A stretch of DNA of 64,000 bases from assembly GCA_018266875.1 (NCBI GenBank), contig JAFDZR010000014.1:20405-84404 (forward strand), in the 5' to 3' direction. Below are positions 17,331 through 26,306 of this stretch, one piece after another. The translations under genes were made by a program, and so were the position numbers. Within the stretch, counting starts at the first letter, position 1. Every line of letters starts with the position of its first letter. The DNA is from Bacteroidota bacterium (GTDB lineage: Bacteria; Bacteroidota; Ignavibacteria; Tepidaquicellales; Tepidaquicellaceae). Below the pieces are notes generated by a model, which was not told where the DNA came from, made no database searches, and saw only the letters and a program-made list of their open reading frames with translations.

Positions 17331-17678
17331 ATGGCTGAAAAAATTTCAAGAGTAATATTGTTTGTAAATGATGTTTCAAATTGCGCTGAGTTTTACAAAA
17401 AAGTACTGAAGCTTAAAGTAATCGGCAAAGAAGATCCCGGCTGGACAGAGCTGAATGCAGGTTCATGCAGTCTGGCGCTTCATAAAACGGGGGGAAAGGG
17501 CAGAGGGAAATTTCACAATAACTTTAAAATAGTCTTTTACAAAAAGGATGTAAAGAAAGCAAAAATATCTCTTGAAAAAAAAGGCGTTAAGATGGGAAAG
17601 ATATTTATTTTCGACGGAATGAGTTTCTGCGACGGGAGCGATCCTGAAGGAAACAGGTTTCAGATCTCAGACAGATAA
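17331..17678 (+). CDS. small VOC-family protein
   Basis: A 115-residue single-module glyoxalase/bleomycin-resistance fold protein. ISRVILFVNDVSNCAEFYKK opens the module, DPGWTELNAGSCSLALHK forms the central strands, and DGSDPEGNRFQI is the conserved C-terminal block. It is shorter than glyoxalase I and lacks an obvious full metal triad, so a binding or unknown isomerase-type role is as likely as catalysis. It follows the methyltransferase gene closely. Confidence 0.82.
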   Translation: MAEKISRVILFVNDVSNCAEFYKKVLKLKVIGKEDPGWTELNAGSCSLALHKTGGKGRGKFHNNFKIVFYKKDVKKAKISLEKKGVKMGKIFIFDGMSFCDGSDPEGNRFQISDR

Positions 17679-18228
17679 AATCCGCAGAAATTTTTTTAAG
17701 TCCCGAGTTGCATTCAATCTTATAATATGTTAAGGCTAATTTTGATTAATGAAAATGTTCGTTCTGATTAAAAATTTTCAACTTTATTTATTCCTGCTCA
17801 AACTTTCTACTGCCAGCATTACTTAAAAAAGAGAACAGCATTATGAAGGGAAACAAAGTTAAATTCATATTTATAAAATACCCGGCAGCCAATTGACTTC
17901 CCTGAATTAAACAATATTCTGATCAGATAAATTTAAATAAAATTTTCAAATACTGTGATATAAAGCTGATCCTGCATTCTCCCGGCAATGTGAAAATTTT
18001 TAAATTCTGAACTGAAAAAATTCCAGAAAAGAAAATGCCAACTTCACGGGATAGTCACCGATTTCCTCTTTGTGTATCTTTAAAAATCTTGCCATAATAA
18101 AAAATTAATTTCTCTGAGGATCTGAATATAAATTGACTGATAGAGATTAACTGATTTCAGGTTAAGTTATAAGAACATTTGCTTTCAAAGAATGATAAAG
18201 TAATTTTCTTAAAATAAAATAACATTTA
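17679..18228. other. gene-free AT-rich gap
   Basis: About 550 bases between the small VOC gene and the convergent bicupin gene. I see only frames under 20 codons, no tRNA-like cloverleaf, no clear hairpin with a T-run and no repeat. It may be decayed sequence. Confidence 0.6.
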
Positions 18229-18256
18229 TCCGGCAGAAGAAATTTATTTTGCCGGA
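18229..18256 (-). terminator. hairpin at the 3' end of the bicupin gene
   Basis: TCCGGCA (18229-18235) pairs with TGCCGGA (18250-18256). The stop codon of the bicupin gene lies in the 14-base loop. Only a weak T-rich stretch follows on the minus strand, so this may be a weak terminator or an mRNA 3'-end stabiliser. Confidence 0.4.
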
Positions 18257-19272
18257 GGAATCATGAATTTATGATCAGCCGGGAATTTATTTATGATTTC
18301 TTCACCTACTTTAAAATTTGTCTCAAGCAGACTTTTCGGATTTGTCCTGAGCCAGTCGCTGATATCGAGCGCCTGATAATCCCCGTCATTGAATCCAATC
18401 AGTATTTTCAGGACTTCTTCTCCGGTGTTCTTAATGTAATGTCCTGCGCCCATTGGAACATATCCGACATCACCTGCTTCGAACTGTTCAGTTACATTAT
18501 TTCCCTGCGCGAGGAATATTCCCATCTGAGCTTTACCCTGAATATAATACTGCCATTCGTCGGCATTTGGATGCCAGTGCATTTCCCTCAGTCCTCCGGG
18601 CTGAATTTCGAGAACCGATCCAGCCATTGTCCTGCTGACGGGAAACTCTTTACATGTAACCGTCTTCTGCGTTCCACCGCCCGGAACCCTCCTCGGTTCC
18701 TGAGCTTCCAGCGGATAGCGGTGAACTGAAGTCAGATCAGGTTCATCGCTTTTTGCAGAAATGAATGAATGATCATCCGGCACTTTGCCAAGGGCAAAGT
18801 AAACTTCTTTTTTCGGAAGCATATTAACTTCCTCAATGCTTATACCCAGATTCTGCGCGACAATATCTGCAGGCGTACAGGAAACAAAATCCGTAATGCT
18901 GAAAGTATGATCTTCGGAAAAATCACCGTTATCAAATATGAGAATAAAATGACATTCTTCATCGCTGATTCCCTGAATGGAATGACCGTAGCCGCGGGGG
19001 AAATACCAGACATCTCCCGGATCGAAAGTGTCAATATACGAGGAACCGTCAGGATGGAGCAGAGTGGTCCGGCAGCTTCCTTTAACGACATAACCCCATT
19101 CGGCGGCGTTAGCATGCCAGTGCAGTTCTCTTAATCCGCCCGGATCAAGGCGCATGGAAACACCGGCGATTCCTACCGATGCCGGGAAATCAGTTACTGA
19201 AGCTCCGCGGGTAATTCCTCCGGGCAGGATTTTTGGTACTTTTTTCTCAAGCTGATACCTGAAAGAAATCAT
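18244..19272 (-). CDS. bicupin of the oxalate decarboxylase family
   Basis: A 342-residue protein with two cupin domains. Domain 1 has LRELHWHANAAEWGYVVKG and later GYGHSIQG; domain 2 has LREMHWHPNADEWQYYIQG and GAGHYIKN. Each supplies the HxH...E...H Mn(II) site. Between them, DNGDFSEDHTFSITDF corresponds to the lid of Bacillus OxdC, whose SENST segment carries the catalytic Glu162; here it reads SEDHT, keeping the Glu. That favours decarboxylase over oxidase activity, but two lid positions differ. It lacks a signal peptide and is about 40 residues shorter than OxdC. Single gene; not obviously in an operon. Confidence 0.85.
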   Translation of the reverse strand: MISFRYQLEKKVPKILPGGITRGASVTDFPASVGIAGVSMRLDPGGLRELHWHANAAEWGYVVKGSCRTTLLHPDGSSYIDTFDPGDVWYFPRGYGHSIQGISDEECHFILIFDNGDFSEDHTFSITDFVSCTPADIVAQNLGISIEEVNMLPKKEVYFALGKVPDDHSFISAKSDEPDLTSVHRYPLEAQEPRRVPGGGTQKTVTCKEFPVSRTMAGSVLEIQPGGLREMHWHPNADEWQYYIQGKAQMGIFLAQGNNVTEQFEAGDVGYVPMGAGHYIKNTGEEVLKILIGFNDGDYQALDISDWLRTNPKSLLETNFKVGEEIINKFPADHKFMIPPAK

Positions 19273-19330
19273 AACAGTTATTTTTAATAGTTTTAGTAAT
19301 ATTGAAATTTAAATTCATTTTTTAATTCTG

Positions 19331-20248
19331 TCAGTTTTTCTTTACAGGTTTAATTAAAGAAAGTATTACCGACATTGCCAGAATAACAGCGATGACACCA
19401 AGGGAATATCCTATAGGAATTTTATACAGATCGACTATCAGCATTTTGAATCCTATAAATATAAGTATCATAGACAGACCGACTTTGAGATAATGGAATT
19501 TATCAATTACACCTGCAAGGGCAAAGTACATTGCCCTGAGACCCAGAATTGCGAATATATTGGAAGTATAAATAATGAACGGATCATCAGTGACGGCAAA
19601 AATCGCAGGGATAGAATCAAAGGCAAAGACTAGGTCTGTAAATTCAGTTGCAATCAATACGACAAAAAGAGGAGTAGCCATTCTGGTCCCGTTTTTAACA
19701 GTAAAAAAATTTCCTTTGTCATATTCAGCAGATACGGGGAATAACTTTCTGTAAAATCTGATTACAATATTTTTTTCAGGGTGAATATCTTCTCCGTTGT
19801 GCATAGCCATTTTAAATCCCGTATATACAAGAAAAGCCCCGAATACATAAATTATCCAGGCAAATTTTGCTATAAGAATTACTCCCAGAGCAATCAGAGT
19901 AGCTCTTAGTATAAGCGCTCCGAGTACTCCCCAGAACAAGACTTTATGCTGATATTCCTGCGGTACCTTGAAATAGGAAAACAGAATTACAAAAACGAAA
20001 ATATTATCTATGCTAAGCGATCTTTCGATAAGATACCCTGTAAAAAATTCAAGGGCTTTCTGCTTGCCAAGATCAAAATAAATGAACAGGTTAAAAAGAA
20101 GAGCAAGTAATATCCAAACCGTACTCCATATCAGAGCTTCCTTAACTGAAATAATGTGAACCTTTTTCTGAAATACGCCGAGATCAAGCGCAAGCATTAA
20201 AAGTATAAATATGTTGAATCCGATCCAGAGAACTAATTCGTGCGACAT
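19331..20248 (-). CDS. TerC/Alx-family integral membrane protein
   Basis: A 305-residue polytopic membrane protein with about nine hydrophobic segments. Family blocks: LVLWIGFNIFILLMLALDLG at the N-terminus, the acidic IERSLSIDNIFVFVILFSYF motif, FVVLIATEFTDLVFAFDSIP and SNIFAILGLRAMYFAL. The conserved Asp/Glu residues in membrane segments are thought to bind metal; relatives (Alx, MeeF, YceF) export manganese or help metallate exported proteins. An inverted repeat (20333-20355) lies between it and divergent pheT. Tellurite resistance, the historical name, is not implied. Confidence 0.92.
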   Translation of the reverse strand: MSHELVLWIGFNIFILLMLALDLGVFQKKVHIISVKEALIWSTVWILLALLFNLFIYFDLGKQKALEFFTGYLIERSLSIDNIFVFVILFSYFKVPQEYQHKVLFWGVLGALILRATLIALGVILIAKFAWIIYVFGAFLVYTGFKMAMHNGEDIHPEKNIVIRFYRKLFPVSAEYDKGNFFTVKNGTRMATPLFVVLIATEFTDLVFAFDSIPAIFAVTDDPFIIYTSNIFAILGLRAMYFALAGVIDKFHYLKVGLSMILIFIGFKMLIVDLYKIPIGYSLGVIAVILAMSVILSLIKPVKKN

Positions 20249-20332
20249 AAATTAAAATTTATAAAAAAAATATTTCTTCTGAGAATTAAACAATACAAAG
20301 TACATAAAATAAGAATTTGGCTTGAAAGAAAA

Positions 20333-20355
20333 ATCGGTATAATTAATATACCGAT
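20333..20355. promoter_or_regulatory. perfect dyad between terC and pheT
   Basis: ATCGGTATA / TATACCGAT, 9-bp arms separated by ATTAA. It lies 85 bases before pheT and 85 before terC, on the divergent intergenic stretch, and has no T-run. It could be an operator or an AT-rich hairpin; which gene it would control is unclear. Confidence 0.35.
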
Positions 20356-20439
20356 ACAGCAGATTAAAAATTTTTTAAAATTTCAAACTACTGTTTAACT
20401 ATATTTAAACTCCCCGCTCAATTAAGTATATTACGGGCT

Positions 20440-22851
20440 ATGAAAATAAGTTTAAACTGGATAAAAGATTATATTCCCGGCATTGAAACCGGACAGACGG
20501 ATTCACTCATTCAAAAAATGATAGAAACCGGACTTGATATCGAATCGGTCGAAGATGAAAGTATCAGATTCCGGAATTTTGTTATCGGGGAAGTAATTGA
20601 AAAGCAGAAACATCCGAATGCCGATAAACTTTCACTCTGCAGAGTAGATACAGGAGACGGAATTAAAAGTATTGTATGCGGAGCGCCTAATGTAGACCAG
20701 GGTCAGAAAGTATGTGTTGCAAAGATCGGAGCAGTAATTCCCAACGGTGAATTCGAGATTAAAAAATCAAAGATACGGGGAGAAGTATCCGAAGGCATGA
20801 TTTGTTCCGGAAAGGAACTGAACTTGTCTGATGATCACGATGGTATAATGGTACTTGACACAGATCTGAAAAACGGGACACCTTTTGCCGAACTGATGAA
20901 ACTTGATGATGTTGTTTTTGATATTGGCATTACTCCTAACAGAGGCGATCTTTTTTCACATTTTGGAGTGGCAAGGGAAATTGCAGCTGTCTTTGATAAA
21001 AAGATAAAAATACCTGAAAATAAGTTTGAGGAAAGTTCAGAGGAAACCGAAAAACTCATCACAATCGAAATAAAGAATAAAGATCTCTGCAAAAGATTTA
21101 CTGGAAGAGTAATTAAGAATGTGAAGATCGGTGAATCGCCTGAATGGCTTAAGAAAAGACTTGTCTCAATAGGGTTGAGACCGAGAAATAACATAGTGGA
21201 CATCACGAATTTTGTCATGATGGAGACTGGTCAGCCGCTTCATGCATTTGATTATGACAGAATACGAGGTAAGAAAATAATAGTAAAGACGGCATCAGAA
21301 GGAGATAATTTCATTACTCTTGATTCAAAGGAAAGGAAGCTCGGAAAGGATTCACTTATGATATGTGACGCAGAAGGATATTCGGGAATAGCGGGAATAA
21401 TGGGTGGGGAATTTTCTGAAATTACTGACAGCACAAAAAATGTTTTTCTTGAAGTGGCATATTTTGATCCTGTAAGCATAAGAAAAAATTCCAAAAGACT
21501 CGGACTTCAGACCGATGCGTCACAGAGATTTGAAAGAGGAGTGGACATTGATACAGTAAAGTATGCAAGCGAAAGAGCGACAGCTCTCATAAAAGAACTG
21601 GCAGGTGGGGAAGTTTCAGCAGGATTGTATGATGTGTATCCGGAAAAATTTATTCAGCCGGAAGCCGGAGTAAGAGTTTCAAAAGCGAACGGGCTTATCG
21701 GAACTAATCTTACAAAGGAGGAAATTATTTCACTTCTTGAAAAAATAGAGATTAACTTCAAAGAGGAATCCGAAGGGAAACTAATTTTCAGAATCCCTGA
21801 ATTCAGGAGACATGATATCAGCAGGGAAGCTGATCTCATTGAGGAAATTGCCAGATTATACGGATATCATAACATTCCTGCAGATAACAGTTTCAGAGTA
21901 AATACCGGAAATGCATCCGCAATAGACGAGAGCAGCCACAGGTTACTTAAATTCATTTCCGGATATTTTGTCGGAAGAGGATTCAATCAGATACTGACAT
22001 CTCCTCTCACGGACGGAACTAAAAACTCAGAAGATCACGATAATCCGGGGGAAAGCATAAAACTAATTAATTCAGTTTCAGCTGAAATGAATACCTTAAG
22101 GTCGGGACTTCTGAACGGAATGCTCGGCGTAATAAGAAATAACTATAATAATAACGGAAAAGGTATATCACTAAAGCTTTTTGAAACCGGGAATGTCTAT
22201 TCTCATTCGGAAAACGGATTCAGTGAGGAACCGAAGCTGATACTTGCTTTATCCGGCAAAAGCGATGAAGCAGAGCTTTACGGAGGCGGAAGAGAGTTTG
22301 ATATTTATGATCTTAAAGGCGAGGTGGAAATGTTCATGTCTAAATTAAATCTTGATAAACTTGGATTATTTTATTATTATGACAAGGATATAACACGATT
22401 CAGAATAGATATAAGTTTAAATAAAGATAACATCGGATTTATATATAAAGCAGATAGCAGACTTAAGAAAGAATTTGAGATTGATTCTGACGTTTATATT
22501 GCTGAATTTTGTCTTAATAAAATTTTTGAGAATTCTTTCAAAACAGTTTTATACAAAGAGATTTCTAAATTTCCAAAGGTAAAGAGGGATCTGGCTGTAG
22601 TTGTTAAGAAGGAAGTTCCATACAGTGAGGTAAATTCGCTCATACTGCGCAGCGGAAAAGGGCTCCTTGAAAAGCTTGAACTGTTTGATATATATACAGG
22701 CGAGAAGATCGGACCTGAAAACAAGAGTCTGGCTTTCAATATGGAGTTTTCCTCTCAGGAGAGGACGCTTACGGACAGCGATATTGCTGCAGCAATGGAT
22801 AAAATAATCGGAGACCTTAAAAGCAAACTTGATGCATCAATCAGGTCTTAA
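20440..22851 (+). CDS. pheT: phenylalanine-tRNA ligase beta subunit
   Basis: An 803-residue subunit of normal length. The start MKISLNWIKDYIP is typical. Domains in order: tRNA-binding OB domain (about 40-150, with VCGAPNVDQGQKVCVAKIG), B3/B4 editing domain (about 210-390; RNNIVDITNFVMMETGQPLH and DASQRFERGVD), B5 (about 400-475), the catalytic-like core, and the C-terminal FDX-ACB anticodon-binding domain (about 710-800, KFPKVKRDLAVVV). With PheS it charges tRNA-Phe. pheS is not next to it in the window. Downstream genes on the same strand are a coiled-coil protein and zapA. Confidence 0.96.
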   Translation: MKISLNWIKDYIPGIETGQTDSLIQKMIETGLDIESVEDESIRFRNFVIGEVIEKQKHPNADKLSLCRVDTGDGIKSIVCGAPNVDQGQKVCVAKIGAVIPNGEFEIKKSKIRGEVSEGMICSGKELNLSDDHDGIMVLDTDLKNGTPFAELMKLDDVVFDIGITPNRGDLFSHFGVAREIAAVFDKKIKIPENKFEESSEETEKLITIEIKNKDLCKRFTGRVIKNVKIGESPEWLKKRLVSIGLRPRNNIVDITNFVMMETGQPLHAFDYDRIRGKKIIVKTASEGDNFITLDSKERKLGKDSLMICDAEGYSGIAGIMGGEFSEITDSTKNVFLEVAYFDPVSIRKNSKRLGLQTDASQRFERGVDIDTVKYASERATALIKELAGGEVSAGLYDVYPEKFIQPEAGVRVSKANGLIGTNLTKEEIISLLEKIEINFKEESEGKLIFRIPEFRRHDISREADLIEEIARLYGYHNIPADNSFRVNTGNASAIDESSHRLLKFISGYFVGRGFNQILTSPLTDGTKNSEDHDNPGESIKLINSVSAEMNTLRSGLLNGMLGVIRNNYNNNGKGISLKLFETGNVYSHSENGFSEEPKLILALSGKSDEAELYGGGREFDIYDLKGEVEMFMSKLNLDKLGLFYYYDKDITRFRIDISLNKDNIGFIYKADSRLKKEFEIDSDVYIAEFCLNKIFENSFKTVLYKEISKFPKVKRDLAVVVKKEVPYSEVNSLILRSGKGLLEKLELFDIYTGEKIGPENKSLAFNMEFSSQERTLTDSDIAAAMDKIIGDLKSKLDASIRS

Positions 22852-22926
22852 TTTAAATTAAAAAATTAAATAAATCTGAATACTCAGGAAAATAATAAGG
22901 ATTTTTTCAAGGAACAGAAAAACACA

Positions 22927-23262
22927 TTGAGAATATCTCTTGATGAACTCTTTTCAAAGATTAAATTATTATTATCAAAATACAAAGACCTGAAAAGCGA
23001 AAACAGTCTTCTAAAGGAAAACGTCAAGAACCTGAATCTGAAGATCTCTGAGCTGAAGCTTCAGCAGACAAAGCTTAACACTGAAATAATCAACAAAGAT
23101 AAAGAAAATTCGGAATTAAAGAACATGGTGCTGAATTCCGGAGACAACAAAATTTCACTCAAAGACAAAGACCTGGCGAAATCCAGGATAAAAGATCTTA
23201 TAACAAGAATAGACACTCATTTGGATCAATATGACAACGAAGAGGAATACAGTGACAATTAA
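22927..23262 (+). CDS. small coiled-coil protein between pheT and zapA
   Basis: A 111-residue protein with an almost continuous coiled coil (about residues 5-80; ENSLLKENVKNLNLKISELK and further heptads), rich in Lys, Leu, Glu and Asn, and an acidic end (NEEEYSDN). I recognise no family. The proposed start is TTG at 22927 with AAGGA about 12 bases before it; the frame stays open 19 codons further to a stop at 22867, without ATG, so the exact start is uncertain. Size, coiled coil and the place directly before zapA recall ZapB, the FtsZ-ring partner of ZapA in gammaproteobacteria, but there is no sequence evidence for homology. Confidence 0.68.
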   Translation: MRISLDELFSKIKLLLSKYKDLKSENSLLKENVKNLNLKISELKLQQTKLNTEIINKDKENSELKNMVLNSGDNKISLKDKDLAKSRIKDLITRIDTHLDQYDNEEEYSDN

Positions 23263-23318
23263 AATGTTTGACTTAACAAATTTCAAAATCACTAAATTAT
23301 TTTAATCATTATTGGGTT

Positions 23319-23618
23319 ATGAGTCAGAAGGAAATCAGAGTTAAGATATTCAATAATGAATATAATCTTCAGGGAGACAGCGCTGAGAAGGTTGAAAGAA
23401 TATCGGATTATGTAGACGGTATTATGAGACGCCTGAACAGTGAATCCCCGAATCAGCCGGAAGAGACAATTGCAGTTGTATCAGCACTTAACATAGCTGA
23501 AGAATTATTCAAGGAAAAGGACATCAGGACAAAACTTGAAAAGGATTTTTCGGATATGCTGGACGAACTGATCTCAAAAGCGGATTCGATCTCGGAAGCA
23601 ATTGATGATAATTTGTGA
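23319..23618 (+). CDS. zapA: cell division protein ZapA
   Basis: A 99-residue protein with the ZapA pattern: an N-terminal strand pair EIRVKIFNNEYNLQGDSAEK, the helix VERISDYVDGIMRRLN, and VSALNIAEELFKEK leading to a C-terminal coiled coil (KLEKDFSDMLDELISKADS). ZapA tetramers cross-link FtsZ filaments at the division site. Genes downstream are the probable 6S RNA and rny, upstream the coiled-coil gene and pheT; the zapA-6S RNA order is also seen in Escherichia coli. Confidence 0.92.
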   Translation: MSQKEIRVKIFNNEYNLQGDSAEKVERISDYVDGIMRRLNSESPNQPEETIAVVSALNIAEELFKEKDIRTKLEKDFSDMLDELISKADSISEAIDDNL

Positions 23619-23647
23619 TAAAGAAATTTCTGTTCTTTAAATAATTT

Positions 23648-23655
23648 TAGGTTTT
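23648..23655 (+). promoter_or_regulatory. -7 promoter element for the structured RNA
   Basis: TAGGTTTT fits TAnnTTTG in seven of eight positions and lies 8 bases before the first paired base of the RNA at 23664, the distance expected for a transcription start. No TTG is found at -33. Confidence 0.35.
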
Positions 23656-23663
23656 TAAAAAAA

Positions 23664-23889
23664 CCGCTCAGACTCGATAGTCAAACATTATAAAGAACCA
23701 ACAGGTTTAACTATATGGGAGGTAAGCTCGGGAAAAATGTCAATTACAGGCCTCATCCGTTTTAGGAATCATTGACGCTGAATAAGTGTCGGATAATGAT
23801 CAGTGGAAGTAAAAGACATTCTGGCACCACCCACCGTATGATAGGAAAGGTTCTTTTATACCTTTGCACTATATACGTGTCTGCAGCGG
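23664..23889 (+). ncRNA. ssrS: probable 6S RNA
   Basis: A 226-base stretch without a reading frame between zapA and rny that folds into one long rod. The ends pair: CCGCT-CAGAC (23664-23673) with GTCTG-C-AGCGG (23879-23889), and the 3' arm runs into eight T, which also terminates it. Next inward AUAAAGAACC pairs with GGUUCUUUUAU, leaving an open bubble between; further in AAUGUC pairs with GACAUU; the tip is AUCAUU/AAUGAU around GACGCU-GAAUA-AGUGUC. A long bulged hairpin of about 200 nt with a large internal loop is the 6S shape, and position after zapA matches E. coli ssrS. 6S RNA mimics an open promoter and sequesters the housekeeping RNA polymerase holoenzyme. The identity rests on shape and place, not on a model search. 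Confidence 0.72.
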
Positions 23890-24006
23890 TTTTTTTTATT
23901 CATTTTGAATTTTAAATGAACAGGTTTTTCCGATTAGCGAAAGAAATAAATTCTATAATATAAATTATAAACAAAATACAACGATGTAATGGAGGATTAT
24001 AAATAA

Positions 24007-25665
24007 ATGATGGATCTTGAATTATATATTTTATTACCTATTTTAGTAGCGCTTTGTCTTCTGACTTTTTTTCTCGGATGGTATATCAACTCACGTTCAA
24101 ACAAAACAAAGCTCGAAGGCGCTGAGAATGTCGCCAAAAAGATAATTTCGGATGCGGAAGCTAAATCAAAGGAAAAGATAGAAAGCGCCGAAAAAAGATC
24201 TAAAGAGATTCTCTCCGATGCGGAGAAAGCATCATCTAACCTCAAAAAGGAAAAACTTCTTGAAGTAAAGGATGAATTTCTCAAAAGAAAGCAAAAACAT
24301 GAGGAAGAAGTCAAGGAGAGAGAAAAGGAAGTTGTCGCTGATGAAAAAAGGATTAAAATTGAAAAAGATAAAATTGAATCCGCAAGGAGTGAACTTTCAA
24401 ACCTCGAGGCAAAACTTCAGAAAGCGGTTGAACTGAATGAATCAAAAACCAGGGAAGCCGAGATCAGGATCAGTGAATCAGACAAACTGATCCGAACAAA
24501 CAGCGAGATACTTGAAGAACAGAGAAACAAGCTGCAGAGAATTTCCGGCTTTACTGAAGAAGAAGCAAAGAAAGTTCTTTTTGAGAATCTGATAAACGAC
24601 GCTAAAATCGAAGCTGCTCACAAAATACAGGAGATAAGGGAAGAGACTAAACTTGAATCCAACAGGATATCAAAAAATATTATCATTCAGTCTATACAGA
24701 GAACCGCATCGGACCATTCAGTCGAAACAACTGTGAGCGTGCTTCAGATAAATTCAGATGAACTCAAAGGACGGATAATCGGCAAGGAAGGCCGAAATAT
24801 CAGAGCTTTCGAAGCGGTCACAGGAGTTGATATTATTGTTGATGATACGCCTGAAGCTATAATTATTTCCGGATTCGATCCGTTCAGAAGAGAAGTTGCC
24901 AGAGTTTCAATGGAAAGACTCATTGCAGACGGAAGAATTCATCCGGCAAGAATTGAAGAGATCGTTGAGAAAGTCCAGAGGGAACTTACAGAAGAGCTTA
25001 TCCGCGTTGGAGAAAACACTCTGATCGAGATGGGAATTCAGGGAGTTCACAGGGACATAATCACGCTCATTGGAAGAATGAAATACAGATCAAGTTACGG
25101 TCAGAATGTTCTTCATCACTCAATAGAAGTCGGACATCTTGCAAGTATTATGGCTGCGGAGCTCGGACTCGATGCCCAGATGGCAAAAAGAGCGGGACTT
25201 TTGCATGACATGGGAAAAACCATTGACAGGAATATTGAAGGACCGCATGCGATATTAGGTTATGAAGTAGCAAAGAGATGCAAGGAACATCCGATTATCT
25301 GCAATGCTATCGGAGCTCATCACGACGAAATGCCCATGGAACATCCGATCTCAATACTTGTTCAGGCCGCGGACTCTATCAGCGGTGCAAGACCGGGAGC
25401 AAGGAGAGAATCAATTGAAGCATATTCAAAACGACTTGAAAAGCTTGAAACCATTGCCAAATCTTTTGAAGGTGTCGTAAAGACCTATGCTATACAGGCA
25501 GGGAGGGAAGTCAGAGTAATTGTGGAGCAGGATAAGGTTGACGATACTCTTCAGGATCAGCTTGCATCTGATATAGCCCACAAGATCCAGGAGGAAATGG
25601 AATATCCCGGACAGATAAAAGTAAATGTGATCAGAGAACGAAGGTCTATTTCATATGCGAAATAA
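24007..25665 (+). CDS. rny: ribonuclease Y
   Basis: A 552-residue membrane-anchored endoribonuclease. One N-terminal helix (YILLPILVALCLLTFFLGWY, about 7-26) precedes a long coiled coil (about 35-210), a KH domain (ELKGRIIGKEGRNIRAFEAV, from about 252) and an HD domain with the metal motif HHSIEVGHLA ... LLHDMGKTID. The C-terminal block with VKTYAIQAGREVRVIVEQ is family-specific. RNase Y begins mRNA decay and is tied to the inner membrane. A strong GGAGG lies 10 bases before the tandem ATG-ATG start, unusual for this window. coaE follows after 29 bases. Confidence 0.96.
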   Translation: MMDLELYILLPILVALCLLTFFLGWYINSRSNKTKLEGAENVAKKIISDAEAKSKEKIESAEKRSKEILSDAEKASSNLKKEKLLEVKDEFLKRKQKHEEEVKEREKEVVADEKRIKIEKDKIESARSELSNLEAKLQKAVELNESKTREAEIRISESDKLIRTNSEILEEQRNKLQRISGFTEEEAKKVLFENLINDAKIEAAHKIQEIREETKLESNRISKNIIIQSIQRTASDHSVETTVSVLQINSDELKGRIIGKEGRNIRAFEAVTGVDIIVDDTPEAIIISGFDPFRREVARVSMERLIADGRIHPARIEEIVEKVQRELTEELIRVGENTLIEMGIQGVHRDIITLIGRMKYRSSYGQNVLHHSIEVGHLASIMAAELGLDAQMAKRAGLLHDMGKTIDRNIEGPHAILGYEVAKRCKEHPIICNAIGAHHDEMPMEHPISILVQAADSISGARPGARRESIEAYSKRLEKLETIAKSFEGVVKTYAIQAGREVRVIVEQDKVDDTLQDQLASDIAHKIQEEMEYPGQIKVNVIRERRSISYAK

Positions 25666-25694
25666 TTTAATTACTTTATAGAAAAGAAAAATAA

Positions 25695-26306
25695 ATGAAA
25701 CAAAAAAAGAAATTATTAATAGGTGTCACGGGAGGCATTGGTTCCGGAAAGACTGAAGTCTGTAAAACGCTTGCAAAGAGAGGGTTTAAAGTACTTAATT
25801 CGGATACGGTTGCCAAGAATTTATATCTTACCGATAAAAATCTTGTAAAAAAAATCATAAGGGTTTTTGGAAAAGATATTGTCAATTACAAAGGAAAGAT
25901 CAATCTTCCTAAATTAAAGGAAAGGATATTTTCTTCAAAAAAACTATATACTCAGATTAATAAGATTGTACATCCGGTCGTAATAAACGAGATCAAGAAA
26001 TTTGTAAAGAAGAACAATTACGAAATTGTCATTGTAGAATCCGCTCTCCTTTTTGAAAGCGGATTTCATAAATCGATGGATTACATCATTACCGTATTCG
26101 CAAACAAAAAAGACAGGATCAACAGACTCAAGATAAGAGATGAAGCTACTACAAAATCCATCAACGAGCTGATGAAGTTTCAGATTGACGGAAGGAAGAA
26201 AATGGAAATGTCAGATTTTGTAATAATAAATAATAAATCACTTAAAGAACTTAAAGTGCAGGTTGATTTTCTGAGCAAGATCCTCAAAGCGCTTGAATCA
26301 AATTAG
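25695..26306 (+). CDS. coaE: dephospho-CoA kinase
   Basis: A 203-residue P-loop kinase of normal length. The P-loop is GVTGGIGSGKTEVCK (residues 10-24), followed by LNSDTVAKNLY (the Asp of the DxD-like site), HPVVINEIKKF and IVESALLFESG. CoaE phosphorylates dephospho-CoA, the last step of coenzyme A synthesis. It is probably cotranscribed with rny. Its stop overlaps the stop of the convergent lipoprotein gene by three to four bases, so the two transcripts must overlap at their 3' ends. Confidence 0.93.
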   Translation: MKQKKKLLIGVTGGIGSGKTEVCKTLAKRGFKVLNSDTVAKNLYLTDKNLVKKIIRVFGKDIVNYKGKINLPKLKERIFSSKKLYTQINKIVHPVVINEIKKFVKKNNYEIVIVESALLFESGFHKSMDYIITVFANKKDRINRLKIRDEATTKSINELMKFQIDGRKKMEMSDFVIINNKSLKELKVQVDFLSKILKALESN

